Below, piece by piece: positions 1-6,835 of a stretch of 7,080 bases of DNA (positions are counted from its first letter, which is position 1; each line of letters starts with the position of its first letter). The notes under the pieces are model-generated. The model saw only the letters and a list, made by a program, of their open reading frames with translations, had not been told where the DNA came from and made no database searches. The translations under genes and the position numbers were made by a program. The DNA comes from Clostridiales bacterium (lineage in GTDB: Bacteria > Bacillota_A > Clostridia > Oscillospirales > Oscillospiraceae): NCBI GenBank assembly GCA_019417795.1, contig DXUR01000127.1:1-7080 (forward strand), read 5' to 3'.

Positions 1-6
1 ATCCTC

Positions 7-44
7 AAAGCCGATGCAGTCCCTTTCGGGGCTGCATCGGCTTT
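7..44 (+). terminator. Intrinsic terminator of an upstream gene
   Basis: The arm at 7-19 (AAAGCCGATGCAG) pairs perfectly with 32-44. Four more pairs (20-23 with 28-31, one of them T-G) close a TTTC tetraloop. The T-rich tail after it is short (CTTTCTTG). It most likely ends a plus-strand gene lying left of the window and insulates the activator gene that follows. The A-run on the 5' side means it could also work on the minus strand. Confidence 0.8.
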
Positions 45-78
45 CTTGTCATGTGTCTTTGATGGGTCTCAAATCCAC

Positions 79-114
79 TTGATTTATAGCGAACGATACA
101 CTATTATGTATAAT
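79..114 (+). promoter_or_regulatory. Probable sigma70-type promoter of the activator gene
   Basis: TTGATT at 79-84 lies 17 bp upstream of TATTAT at 102-107, a good housekeeping -35/-10 pair. An even better -10 hexamer, TATAAT, overlaps just downstream at 109-114, but at 17 bp spacing its -35 would be a poor match. Either -10 gives a leader of roughly 60-70 nt before the GTG start at 182. This is inferred from consensus matching only. Confidence 0.55.
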
Positions 115-168
115 GCAATATAACTTTTGAAAGAGTAATCGGATAGGTAGGCCCTGTCCGCTGAGTAA

Positions 169-174
169 AGGAGG
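169..174 (+). promoter_or_regulatory. Ribosome binding site deciding the GTG start at 182
   Basis: AGGAGG, a full anti-Shine-Dalgarno match, sits 7 nt before GTG at 182. No in-frame ATG offers a comparable site, so GTG is chosen as the start. Confidence 0.85.
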
Positions 175-181
175 ATCATAG

Positions 182-2074
182 GTGGTTCGCATCATTGTGT
201 TTGTACCATCACCAGATATGCTGAAGCCTGTCCAGCAGCAGGCTGCGGAATGGGAAAATGATGAGATCAGCATCAATGTGGTGCACCGGTTCGGTACGCC
301 GGAGATCCTGTATCAGCTGGATAACTACGATGTGATCGTAGCCCGAGGCATTACTTATAACAAGATCTGCAATATCTATCCGGAAAAACACATCACCCGG
401 CTGCGGTTTGACGGCATGGATCTGGTTGAAGCTCTGTTTCAGTGCCGGAACACCTACCATCCTCATCACATTGGCCTTTGTCTGGGCCGGGACCGGCTTC
501 AGGACCTGCTTCCGGAATTGGAAGAACTCAGCGACGCCCGCATTTCGTTGTACGATGTACAGGACGAGGAAAGCGCCAGAGACGCAGTGAATGCCTGCCT
601 GCGGGATGGTACGGACGCCATCGTCAGCGGCGGCACGGTATCCAACCTTTGCAGGGAGCGGAACATCCCCTGCACCTATATCCATATGCGGATGGAAACT
701 GTCCGGCAGGCCACTCTGGAAGCCATCAAGGTTGCTCACAGCATGAACTTAGAGCGCACAAAGAGCCATATTATCCGCACCATCCTCAACAGCAGCGAGG
801 ACGCCGTTCTTGCTTTGGATGAAGCCGGAAAGCTTCTGGAGGCCAATGACCAGGCCTATCGATTGTACGGTCTGGCCTTCCTGTCGCAATGGCGAGGCAC
901 CCCCATCACAGACATCCGGCCGGATCTCTCCTATATCGGCAGCCGGACCTCTCCCTGCAAGGATGGCGACGAGGAAGTGATCAGCATCAACGGCCAGCGC
1001 TATATGGTAAAATACCGGCTCATCAGCGGCGAGACCTCTGCCATTGGTACCCTGATCACCACCTCCTCCGCCTCCCGGATCCTGCAAGAGGAACAGCATA
1101 TCCGAAAGGGTCTGGTACGGCGTGGTCTGACCTCCAAATACACCTTCCGGGACATCATCGCCGTCAGCGAGCGGATGTGCAGCAAGGTTGACATGGCCAA
1201 AAAGTTCAGCCGGGTCAATTCCAATGTACTGCTCACCGGTGAGACCGGCACCGGCAAGGAGCTTTTCGCCCACAGTATCCACGCTGCCAGCGCCCGAGCC
1301 GAGCAGCCCTTTGTTGCTGTGAACTGCGCGACTCTGCCGGAAAATCTGCTGGAAAGCGAGCTTTTTGGCTATGAGGCAGGCGCCTTTTCCGGCGCGTCCC
1401 GCGAAGGTAAGACCGGCCTTTTTGAGCAAGCTCACCACGGTACCATTTTCTTAGATGAGATCGGTGAAATCCCAGTAGCTCTTCAGGCGAAACTACTGCG
1501 TGTTCTCCAGGAAAAAGAAGTGCGTCGAGTCGGCAGCACCAATGTGATCCCCATTGATGTGCGGGTCATTTCTGCTACCAATGTCAACATTCAACAGCAG
1601 ATCCAGCAGGGGAAATTCCGCAGCGACCTACTCTACCGCCTCAATACCCTTGAGATCCATATTCCCCCTCTGCGGGAGCGGCCCGAAGATATCCTCCCTC
1701 TGATCGAGCACCAGATGCGGATCATCGCCGCCGAACAGGGCACCACGCCGCCTGAACTGACCCCGGAAGCTCAGGAACTGTTGAAGCAGTACCGCTGGCC
1801 CGGCAATGTCCGGGAACTGCGGAACATCTGCGAGCGCATCGTAGTGATGAGTTCTTCCCGCACCGTTGATCAATCCACCTTGATGGACCTCCACATTTTC
1901 CGGGAACTGCCGCCGGAGCCTGCCGGACAGCCGGCGTCTCCGTCAGAGTCCCTTCCGGTGATGCTGCCGCAGGTCATTCGAAAAAAGGATCTGGCCAAGG
2001 AGCTGGGCGTCAGCCGTACTACCCTCTGGCGTATGTCCAAACGGCTGGAGCAGCAGAAAGAACAGCAGACCTGA
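182..2074 (+). CDS. Sigma54-dependent transcriptional activator, PrpR-type sensor domain
   Basis: A 630-residue bacterial enhancer-binding protein that would activate RNA polymerase carrying sigma54 by ATP hydrolysis. Residues 1 to about 185 resemble the PrpR N-terminal sensor domain, a periplasmic-binding-protein-like fold that binds a small effector ([11 protein letters not shown] at 50-60). About 196-300 is a PAS-like region. The AAA+ domain (about 322-550) has Walker A GETGTGKE (353-360), the sigma54-contact loop GAFSGA (400-405; Ser replaces the usual Thr), Walker [11 protein letters not shown] (420-429), LRERPEDI (497-504) and WPGNVREL (539-546). After a Pro-rich linker (about 575-595) comes a Fis-type helix-turn-helix (601-622). 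There is no receiver domain, so it should be a one-component sensor rather than a phosphorelay partner. It lies directly upstream of an operon with a sigma54 promoter, its probable target. The effector is unknown; resemblance to the propionate regulator PrpR does not imply propionate. Confidence 0.95.
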   Translation: MVRIIVFVPSPDMLKPVQQQAAEWENDEISINVVHRFGTPEILYQLDNYDVIVARGITYNKICNIYPEKHITRLRFDGMDLVEALFQCRNTYHPHHIGLCLGRDRLQDLLPELEELSDARISLYDVQDEESARDAVNACLRDGTDAIVSGGTVSNLCRERNIPCTYIHMRMETVRQATLEAIKVAHSMNLERTKSHIIRTILNSSEDAVLALDEAGKLLEANDQAYRLYGLAFLSQWRGTPITDIRPDLSYIGSRTSPCKDGDEEVISINGQRYMVKYRLISGETSAIGTLITTSSASRILQEEQHIRKGLVRRGLTSKYTFRDIIAVSERMCSKVDMAKKFSRVNSNVLLTGETGTGKELFAHSIHAASARAEQPFVAVNCATLPENLLESELFGYEAGAFSGASREGKTGLFEQAHHGTIFLDEIGEIPVALQAKLLRVLQEKEVRRVGSTNVIPIDVRVISATNVNIQQQIQQGKFRSDLLYRLNTLEIHIPPLRERPEDILPLIEHQMRIIAAEQGTTPPELTPEAQELLKQYRWPGNVRELRNICERIVVMSSSRTVDQSTLMDLHIFRELPPEPAGQPASPSESLPVMLPQVIRKKDLAKELGVSRTTLWRMSKRLEQQKEQQT

Positions 2075-2080
2075 TCCCCC

Positions 2081-2115
2081 ATTCCCGGCCCCATGATGAG
2101 GCCGGGAATTTTCTT
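2081..2115 (+). terminator. Intrinsic terminator of the activator gene
   Basis: Six bases after the stop codon, ATTCCCGGCC (2081-2090) pairs perfectly with GGCCGGGAAT (2100-2109) around a 9-nt loop, followed by TTTTCTT. It separates the activator transcript from the downstream operon, so the operon depends on its own promoter. Confidence 0.85.
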
Positions 2116-2165
2116 GCCCACTCAGCTATTTCCTTTGTGGTTCGGATATCCGATTTCTTTTTATG

Positions 2166-2211
2166 TGAAACACTATAAAACATATTGTTTCATAGTGTTT
2201 CTTCTCGTTTC
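2166..2211. promoter_or_regulatory. Probable activator binding sites (enhancer) with phased GTTTC boxes
   Basis: GAAACACTAT (2167-2176) and ATAGTGTTTC (2192-2201) form a perfect 10-bp inverted repeat with a 15-bp spacer. Inside lies AAACA-TAT-TGTTT (2178-2190). GTTTC recurs at 2187, 2197 and 2207, exactly one helical turn apart, with GAAAC in opposite orientation at 2167. The cluster is about 120-165 bp upstream of the -24 element, within the usual range for enhancer-binding proteins. That the adjacent activator binds here is inferred. Confidence 0.55.
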
Positions 2212-2233
2212 ATTTATTGAGCGCTTTTCCTGC

Positions 2234-2277
2234 TTAAACGTGACTTTTCGAGCCTTTTCTTTGTGCAGAACGTTTAA
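2234..2277. repeat. Inverted repeat TTAAACGT / ACGTTTAA
   Basis: TTAAACGT at 2234-2241 is the exact reverse complement of ACGTTTAA at 2270-2277, separated by 28 bp. It could be a second regulator site in the control region. The match is short enough that chance in an AT-rich stretch is possible. Confidence 0.35.
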
Positions 2278-2330
2278 ATGGCAATTTTGATTTTCACTAA
2301 TATTGACAAAATTTTCACCTTTCCGTCAGA

Positions 2331-2347
2331 GTGGCACGTTTTTTGCT
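2331..2347 (+). promoter_or_regulatory. Sigma54 (-24/-12) promoter of the pdxA-tctBAC operon
   Basis: GTGGCACGTTTTTTGCT matches the sigma54 consensus TGGCACG-N4-TTGCW: TGGCAC at 2332-2337, five bases, then TTGCT at 2343-2347. The invariant GG (2333-2334) and GC (2345-2346) are exactly 10 bp apart. Transcription should begin around 2357-2360, giving a leader of about 60 nt. This pairs with the sigma54 activator encoded just upstream. Confidence 0.92.
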
Positions 2348-2406
2348 CGTTATTCTTGTGAATTTTATTTGCAGGTTATACCTGTTCTGCAAAACTGGAA
2401 AGCTAT

Positions 2407-2411
2407 GGAGG
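2407..2411 (+). promoter_or_regulatory. Ribosome binding site deciding the ATG start at 2420
   Basis: GGAGG lies 8 nt before ATG at 2420. An in-frame ATG at 2405 overlaps this site and so is unlikely, and the open frame extending to 2303 begins upstream of the predicted transcription start. Confidence 0.85.
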
Positions 2412-2419
2412 TATTTTAT

Positions 2420-3433
2420 ATGAGTGAAAAGCCCATTCTCGGCATCCTGCTGGGCAACTCCGCCGGCGTTGGCCCGGAGCTGGTGGCCATGCTGGCTGTG
2501 AAGGACTATTACGCTGATTACTGCCGGCCCGTGATCATCGGTGACTTGCGGATGTTTGAGCACGGCCTGAAGGTCGTGGGTGGTGACGTGCCCCATTACG
2601 TCATCGACGACCTGAGCCAGTGCGACTGGTCCAAGGGCTACCCCGTTCTGGATCTGAAAGATCAGGATCCCGATCAGGTGGTTTACGGCGAAGCCAACGC
2701 CTACTGTGGCGCCGGCGATCTCAAGCAGCTGGATACTGCCATTGAACTCTGCAAGGCCGGTAAGATCGAGGGCATCGTCTTTGGCCCCCTCCACAAGGGC
2801 GCTATGAAGATGGCCGGTATGCACTATGAGAGTGAGCACACTTATTTTGCCCATGCCTTTGACCTCAAGACCCCCTTCTGCGAGGTCAACATGATGGACG
2901 ATCTGATGACCGTCCGCACCACGAGCCATGTGCCCATCAGCGAGGTCAGCGGCATGATCACCGAGAGCAGCCTGCGTGAGGCCATCGAGCTGGGCGAGAT
3001 CACCGGTGAGAGCCTGGGCCACAAGCCCCGCATCGCCGTGGCTGCTCTGAACCCTCACTGCGGTGAGTTCGGTCTGTGCGGCCGCGAAGAAGTGGATGTG
3101 ATCCAGCCCACCATCGAGAAGGTGGTCAAGGAAACCGGTTGGAACGTCACTGGTCCTTACTCCGCCGATACCCTGTTCATCAGCGCTCTGAAGGGCGACT
3201 TTGATGTGGTGGTCACCATGTATCACGATCAGGGTCAGATCGCTCTGAAGCTGGTGGGCTTCCAGCGCTGCATCACCGTGGCTGGCGGCCAGCCCTATCC
3301 CATCGCCACCTGCGCCCACGGCACTGCCTTCGACAAGGTAGGCAAGGCCAGCGTTACCACCGACTCCTTCGAGCGGGCCGTCCGCACCACCGCTCAGATG
3401 GCTCTTGCTAAGCGCACAAAGGCCAACGGCTGA
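2420..3433 (+). CDS. pdxA: PdxA-family NAD-dependent dehydrogenase (catabolic, PdxA2-like)
   Basis: A 337-residue cytoplasmic enzyme of the PdxA family, close to the family's usual length of about 330. PdxA itself oxidises 4-phosphohydroxy-L-threonine in pyridoxal phosphate synthesis. Paralogues act in catabolism: PdxA2 on 4-phosphorylated threonates/erythronates, and TphB on a terephthalate dihydrodiol. Visible family features are the N-terminal GNSAGVGPE (12-20), GPLHKGAM (122-129), the three presumed metal ligands H140 (in SEHTY), H170 (in TSHVP) and H269 (in MYHDQG), NPHCGE (211-216) and HGTAFD (300-305). Several motifs are off-consensus: GNSAG for GDPAG, SEHTY for GHTE, and FGLCG for GGHMG. 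With its place at the head of a sigma54-driven transporter operon, this points to a catabolic role rather than vitamin B6 synthesis. The substrate is unknown. No DUF1537 kinase gene accompanies it here. Confidence 0.88.
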   Translation: MSEKPILGILLGNSAGVGPELVAMLAVKDYYADYCRPVIIGDLRMFEHGLKVVGGDVPHYVIDDLSQCDWSKGYPVLDLKDQDPDQVVYGEANAYCGAGDLKQLDTAIELCKAGKIEGIVFGPLHKGAMKMAGMHYESEHTYFAHAFDLKTPFCEVNMMDDLMTVRTTSHVPISEVSGMITESSLREAIELGEITGESLGHKPRIAVAALNPHCGEFGLCGREEVDVIQPTIEKVVKETGWNVTGPYSADTLFISALKGDFDVVVTMYHDQGQIALKLVGFQRCITVAGGQPYPIATCAHGTAFDKVGKASVTTDSFERAVRTTAQMALAKRTKANG

Positions 3434-3457
3434 TTTTTGATCTGCAAAACAAAGAAA

Positions 3458-3462
3458 GAGGG
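3458..3462 (+). promoter_or_regulatory. Ribosome binding site deciding a TTG start for tctB
   Basis: GAGGG lies 7 nt before TTG at 3470. The frame has no ATG or GTG near its beginning. The other TTG, at 3437, lies 3 nt past the preceding stop without a binding site, so 3470 is preferred. Confidence 0.65.
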
Positions 3463-3469
3463 ATTTATT

Positions 3470-3937
3470 TTGGAGAATAAAAAGAAAGGCTTGAACCTGC
3501 GGGCTATCATTCCCCTGGCCACCGCTATCGTATCTCTGGTATTCATCGTCGTAGGCCTGAAGGATTACGGCTTCTGGAAGGCACAGCCTACCCCCGGCTT
3601 TTTCCCCATCATCATCGCCGTGGTGCTGTTGGCCGCCAGCGTTGCCTGCTTCTTTCAGATCGTCAAGGATAAGGACAGCGCAGACGTCAGCTACAACCGC
3701 AATGAGCTGCTGGTGATGCTGGGTGCCGCTGCCATCATTCTGTGCACTTCTCTCATCGGTCTGGTGCCCAGCTGCCTCATTTATATCCTGCTCTGGCTCA
3801 AGCTGGTAGAGCACGCTCCCTGGAAAGCGATCATCACCATCGAGATCATCATGGCCGCCATCATTCTGGGCGTATTCACCACTTGGCTGCAGATCCGCTT
3901 CCCTGTTGGTCTGCTGGGTTCCCTGCTGGGTCTGTAA
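3470..3937 (+). CDS. tctB: Tripartite tricarboxylate transporter small membrane subunit TctB
   Basis: A 155-residue membrane protein, the usual size for TctB (DUF1468 family), the small integral-membrane subunit of the TTT secondary transporter. After a basic N-terminus (ENKKKG) there are about four hydrophobic segments: roughly residues 11-30, 43-64, 78-113 (long, probably two short helices) and 118-137. TPGFFPIIIAVVLL (41-54) matches the PGFFP motif typical of the family at the second segment. The gene starts 36 nt after the PdxA-like gene, and its stop codon overlaps the ribosome binding site of tctA. TctB works with TctA to move an organic acid using an ion gradient. The TTG start may lower its translation relative to its neighbours. 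Confidence 0.88.
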   Translation: MENKKKGLNLRAIIPLATAIVSLVFIVVGLKDYGFWKAQPTPGFFPIIIAVVLLAASVACFFQIVKDKDSADVSYNRNELLVMLGAAAIILCTSLIGLVPSCLIYILLWLKLVEHAPWKAIITIEIIMAAIILGVFTTWLQIRFPVGLLGSLLGL

Positions 3938-3952
3938 GGAGGTAGAAAAGCT

Positions 3953-5479
3953 ATGCTGCAAAATTTCGTTTCTCTGCTCTCCGGCTTCCAGGTGGCTCTG
4001 GCGCCTGAGAACATCGGTGCCTGTCTGCTGGGCGCTGTCCTGGGTCTGGTCGTGGGCGCTATGCCCGGTATCGGCTCTCTGGCGGGCTGCGCACTGCTGC
4101 TGCCCCTGACCTATAAGTTCAACCCCACCACCGCGATCATCATGCTGGGCGCTCTGTACTATTCCAACATGTACGGCGGTTCTTTCAGTGCCATTCTGCT
4201 GAACATCCCCGGTGACTCCCCGGCCATCACCACCGCTCTGGACGGCTATCCCATGGCGAAAAAGGGCCGTCCCGGTCAGGCTCTGATGGCTGCTAACCTG
4301 GCAAGCTTCATCGGCGGCACCATCGGTATCCTGATCCTGACCATCACCGCCTCCGGCCTGGCCTCTCTGGGCCTGAAGTTCGGCTACGCGGAAATGACGC
4401 TGATCCTGCTGATCGCCATGACCTCTATCAGCTGGCTCATCGGTGAGAATCCCATCAAGGGCATTGTCATCACCATGCTGGGTATTCTGGTGGCCTCCAT
4501 CGGTATGGACACCCTGTCCGGTGCGCCCCGCTTTGAGTTCGGTAGCATGTATCTGCTGGGTGGCGTCCCCTTCACCCCCTTCATCATCGGCTGCGTGGGC
4601 TTCGCTCAGGTCATCAAGCTCATCAATGAGCGGGAAGCTGACGATGCCAAACGTCACAACGAGGACAGCAAGGCCAAGCTTTCCATCCGTTCCTCCATGC
4701 CGACCGGTCATGATATTAAGCGCATCCTGCCTCCTATCCTCCGTTCCGGCGTAATGGGCACCTTCGTGGGCGTTCTGCCCGGTTCCGGCGCGACTACCGG
4801 TTCCATGGTGGGTTACGCCATGCAGAAGAAGTTCAAGAGTGAGGAGCCTATGGGTACCGGCGCTATCGAGGGCATTGCCGCTTCCGAAGCTGCCAACAAC
4901 GCCGCTGCCGCAGGCGCCTTTGCTCCCCTGCTGGCTCTGGGCATTCCCGGCTCCGGCACCGGTGCCGTGCTGCTGGGCGGCCTGATGATGTGGGGCCTGA
5001 ACCCCGGCCCCCTGCTGTTCGATTCCAACCCCGAGTTCTGCTGGGGTCTTATCTCCTCCATGTACATGGCCAACGTGTTCACGTTGCTGGTGGCCATTCT
5101 GGTCATTCCCTTCCTCATCAAGATCCTCAGCGTGCCTGTCAAGTACATGATCCCCATCATCACCTGCGTGTGCATTGTGGGCGCTTATTCCACCAGCAAC
5201 TCCATGTACGGTGTGATCATTATGTTCATCTCCGGCATCGTGGGCTATCTGCTGGATAAAAACGGCTTCCCCACCGCTCCTATGCTGCTGGCCTTCGTGC
5301 TGGCGCCCATGCTGGAGAAAAATATGCGTAAGGCATTCATCGCTTCTCAGGGCAGCCTGAACATTTTCGTGGATTCCACCCTGAAGCTGGTGCTGCTGGC
5401 TGTCTTCCTGGTGCTGATCCTGACTCCCGTAGTCAAGAGCATCCTCCGGAAAATGAAGGCCGGTAAAGCCCAGGCATGA
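3953..5479 (+). CDS. tctA: Tripartite tricarboxylate transporter large permease TctA
   Basis: A 508-residue polytopic membrane protein, full length for TctA (about 500). The two inverted halves each carry the family's signature loop. The first is GAMPGIGSLAG (35-45), YGGSFSAILLNIPGDSPA (74-91) and TALDGYPMAKKGRPGQAL (94-111). The second is GVLPGSGATTGS (273-284), GAIEGIAASEAANNAAAAGA (303-322), PLLALGIPGSGTGAVLLG (325-342) and NPGPLLF (350-356). The repeated PGxG and IPG motifs are thought to shape the substrate path. The rest is mostly hydrophobic helices, with a polar cytoplasmic stretch around 226-256. AAGGAGG (3936-3942) precedes the ATG by 10 nt and overlaps the tctB stop, implying coupled translation. 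It imports the ligand delivered by TctC. The specific carboxylate cannot be told from sequence. Confidence 0.96.
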   Translation: MLQNFVSLLSGFQVALAPENIGACLLGAVLGLVVGAMPGIGSLAGCALLLPLTYKFNPTTAIIMLGALYYSNMYGGSFSAILLNIPGDSPAITTALDGYPMAKKGRPGQALMAANLASFIGGTIGILILTITASGLASLGLKFGYAEMTLILLIAMTSISWLIGENPIKGIVITMLGILVASIGMDTLSGAPRFEFGSMYLLGGVPFTPFIIGCVGFAQVIKLINEREADDAKRHNEDSKAKLSIRSSMPTGHDIKRILPPILRSGVMGTFVGVLPGSGATTGSMVGYAMQKKFKSEEPMGTGAIEGIAASEAANNAAAAGAFAPLLALGIPGSGTGAVLLGGLMMWGLNPGPLLFDSNPEFCWGLISSMYMANVFTLLVAILVIPFLIKILSVPVKYMIPIITCVCIVGAYSTSNSMYGVIIMFISGIVGYLLDKNGFPTAPMLLAFVLAPMLEKNMRKAFIASQGSLNIFVDSTLKLVLLAVFLVLILTPVVKSILRKMKAGKAQA

Positions 5480-5540
5480 TCCCCCATTCCTTAGTTTTCC
5501 AAAAAATGGAAATATATTTGAAAAGAAGGAGAAACACATT
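5477..5540 (+). other. tctA-tctC spacer with small hairpin
   Basis: TTTTCCA-AAAAA-TGGAAA lies at about 5496-5512. It is weak and not followed by a T-run, so it is probably not a terminator. It may instead act at the RNA level between permease and binding protein, whose required amounts differ. The spacer begins with TGATCCCCCATTCC, an exact copy of the 14 bases at the stop of the activator gene. Confidence 0.35.
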
Positions 5541-6590
5541 ATGAAAAAACTCATGGCTCTGTCTCTCGCTCTGCTCATGACCCTGTCTCTGGCTGCCTGC
5601 GGCAGCAAGACCGAGCAGCCCTCCACCGGCAGCAACTCCGGCGATGCCGAGGCCACCGGCTTTGTCCCCTCCAAGAACGTTACCTGGATCTGCACCTCTT
5701 CCGCAGGCGGCGGCTCCGACATCTTCTCCCGCCAGATCGCTGACATCATGAAGAACGAGGATCTGGTCAACGGCCAGACCATCGTGATCTCCAACGAGAC
5801 CGACGGCTCCGGCGAAGTCGGCCGCAACAAGGTTGCCACCATGAAGGCTGGCGACGCTGACTACACCCTGCTGACCTTCAACTCTGGCGACCTGATGCCC
5901 ATGGTCCAGAACACCAAGAACCGTTCTTCCAACTTCCGCATCCTGGCTATCATGGCTGTTGACAAGCAGCTGATGTTCTCCTGCCCCGCTTCTGACGCCA
6001 AGACTGACTATGCCAAGGCCGGCGGCGATCAGAACGACTTTGCTGCCGCTATCGAGGCTGCCAAGAATGGCACCTTCGTGGTGATCGGCGGTTCCAAGGG
6101 CGATGACATCACCACCTATCAGAAGCTGCTGGCTGAGGTCGGTCTGACTGAGCAGCAGATGGGCTACATCACCTATGACTCTACCTCCGACGCCATCACC
6201 GCTGCTCTGGGCGGCAACGTGGACTTCGTGATCTCCAAGCCCGCCGCTGCTTCTCAGTATGTGGAGTCCGGCGACCTGCACGCTGTTCTGGCTCTGTCCA
6301 CCGAGCGTTACACCGGCAATCTGGCCGATGCTCCCACCCTGTCCGAGATCGGTGATTACAACAACGTGGAAGTTCCCGTGTGGCGTGGTGTTGCCGCTCC
6401 CGCTTCCATGAGTGATGCAGCTGTGGCTTTCTGGTCTGACGCTCTGGGCAAGGTCTCTGCTTCCAGCACCTGGCACACCGACTATCTGGAGAAGAACCAG
6501 CTGATCGACGAGTACAAGGATACCGCTGCCGCCACTGAGTATGTCACCGCTTACGAGGCTGACTTCATGGCTGCCAACGGCATCAACTAA
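5541..6590 (+). CDS. tctC: TctC/Bug-family solute-binding lipoprotein of the TTT transporter
   Basis: A 349-residue extracytoplasmic binding protein. The N-terminus is a lipoprotein signal: basic MKK, hydrophobic core, lipobox LAAC with Cys at residue 20, then a Ser/Gly/Thr-rich linker to about 40. It should therefore be anchored to the outer face of the membrane, as expected in a Gram-positive cell. The body follows the Bug/TctC pattern: SAGGGSDIFSRQIADIM (54-70, the counterpart of PGGGxD near the ligand site), GGNVDFVIS (224-232), ALSTERYTGNLADAPTLSE (251-269) and VPVWRGVAAPAS (278-289). AAGGAG (5526-5531) lies 9 nt before ATG. The gap to tctA is 61 nt, with a small TTTCCA/TGGAAA hairpin and no strong terminator. 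Codon use is very biased (mostly AAG, AAC, CTG, GGC), consistent with high expression. I see no terminator right after the stop. Ligands of the family are carboxylates; which one is unknown. Confidence 0.92.
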   Translation: MKKLMALSLALLMTLSLAACGSKTEQPSTGSNSGDAEATGFVPSKNVTWICTSSAGGGSDIFSRQIADIMKNEDLVNGQTIVISNETDGSGEVGRNKVATMKAGDADYTLLTFNSGDLMPMVQNTKNRSSNFRILAIMAVDKQLMFSCPASDAKTDYAKAGGDQNDFAAAIEAAKNGTFVVIGGSKGDDITTYQKLLAEVGLTEQQMGYITYDSTSDAITAALGGNVDFVISKPAAASQYVESGDLHAVLALSTERYTGNLADAPTLSEIGDYNNVEVPVWRGVAAPASMSDAAVAFWSDALGKVSASSTWHTDYLEKNQLIDEYKDTAAATEYVTAYEADFMAANGIN

Positions 6591-6654
6591 ACAGAAATTC
6601 CCTTTCAGGCAGGCCCATGTGATATGCTCCCTCTATGAGCAATGTTATTAAGAT

Positions 6655-6771
6655 ATGAAAGTGCCTTATCCGACGCGGACAGAAAATGAGGCTTGTGTTT
6701 TGACCCACGCTGTGACCCACGAACAGAAAAACTGGGGCGGAAACAACGGAGAAAAGCATATCTACGGGTGA
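6655..6771 (+). other. Possible small ORF or gene remnant (38 codons)
   Basis: An ATG-initiated frame of 38 codons containing LTHAVTHEQKNWGG, produced by the two adjacent TGACCCAC copies. No good ribosome binding site precedes it. Its position just left of a tRNA-derived junction, where islands often keep an integrase, makes a decayed integrase tail conceivable, but I cannot see any catalytic motif. It may equally be non-coding. Confidence 0.15.
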
Positions 6772-6835
6772 TGGAATTCTTTGGCAAATCCGTTTAACAC
6801 CGCTGAAACAGTGTGGAAGGCGGCCCTATCGAATC

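Larger units (their letters stand above)
2116..2419. other. Control region between activator gene and operon
   Basis: About 300 bp, clearly more AT-rich than the flanking genes, with no credible coding sequence. It carries, in order, a palindrome with 10-bp-phased GTTTC boxes (2166-2211), a second inverted repeat TTAAACGT/ACGTTTAA (2234-2241 and 2270-2277), a sigma54 promoter (2331-2347) and a leader of about 60 nt before the first operon gene. The arrangement of upstream boxes, flexible AT-rich spacer and -24/-12 element is that of an enhancer-driven sigma54 promoter. Confidence 0.75.

Noticed and set aside
2093..2290. A 65-codon plus-strand frame in the control region
   Set aside because: It starts inside the loop of the activator's terminator, has no ribosome binding site, and overlaps the palindrome; its Phe/Cys-rich translation reflects AT-rich non-coding DNA.
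2303..2308. TTGACA as a sigma70 -35 box for the operon
   Set aside because: No recognisable -10 hexamer lies 16-18 bp downstream, whereas a near-perfect sigma54 element does lie there.
2303..2419. N-terminal extension of the PdxA-like protein to a TTG at 2303
   Set aside because: The extension begins upstream of the predicted sigma54 transcription start, covers the promoter itself, and has no ribosome binding site; GGAGG before ATG 2420 and the family length fit the shorter protein.
2315..5842. A 1,175-codon open frame on the minus strand
   Set aside because: It lies antisense to four well-recognised genes. The PdxA-like, tctB and tctA genes share one reading phase, and the minus-strand codons align exactly with theirs, so a stop could arise only from sense TTA, CTA or TCA codons, which this GC-rich genome avoids. 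The translation is a low-complexity Gly/Gln/His/Asp mix without domain motifs.
5433..6476. A 347-codon minus-strand frame opposite tctC
   Set aside because: Again antisense to a clear gene, created by its strong codon bias; composition is Gly/Val/Ser-rich with no family motifs and no promoter or ribosome binding site.
6605..6787. A 60-codon minus-strand frame after tctC
   Set aside because: No ribosome binding site or recognisable motif, and the translation resembles random sequence.
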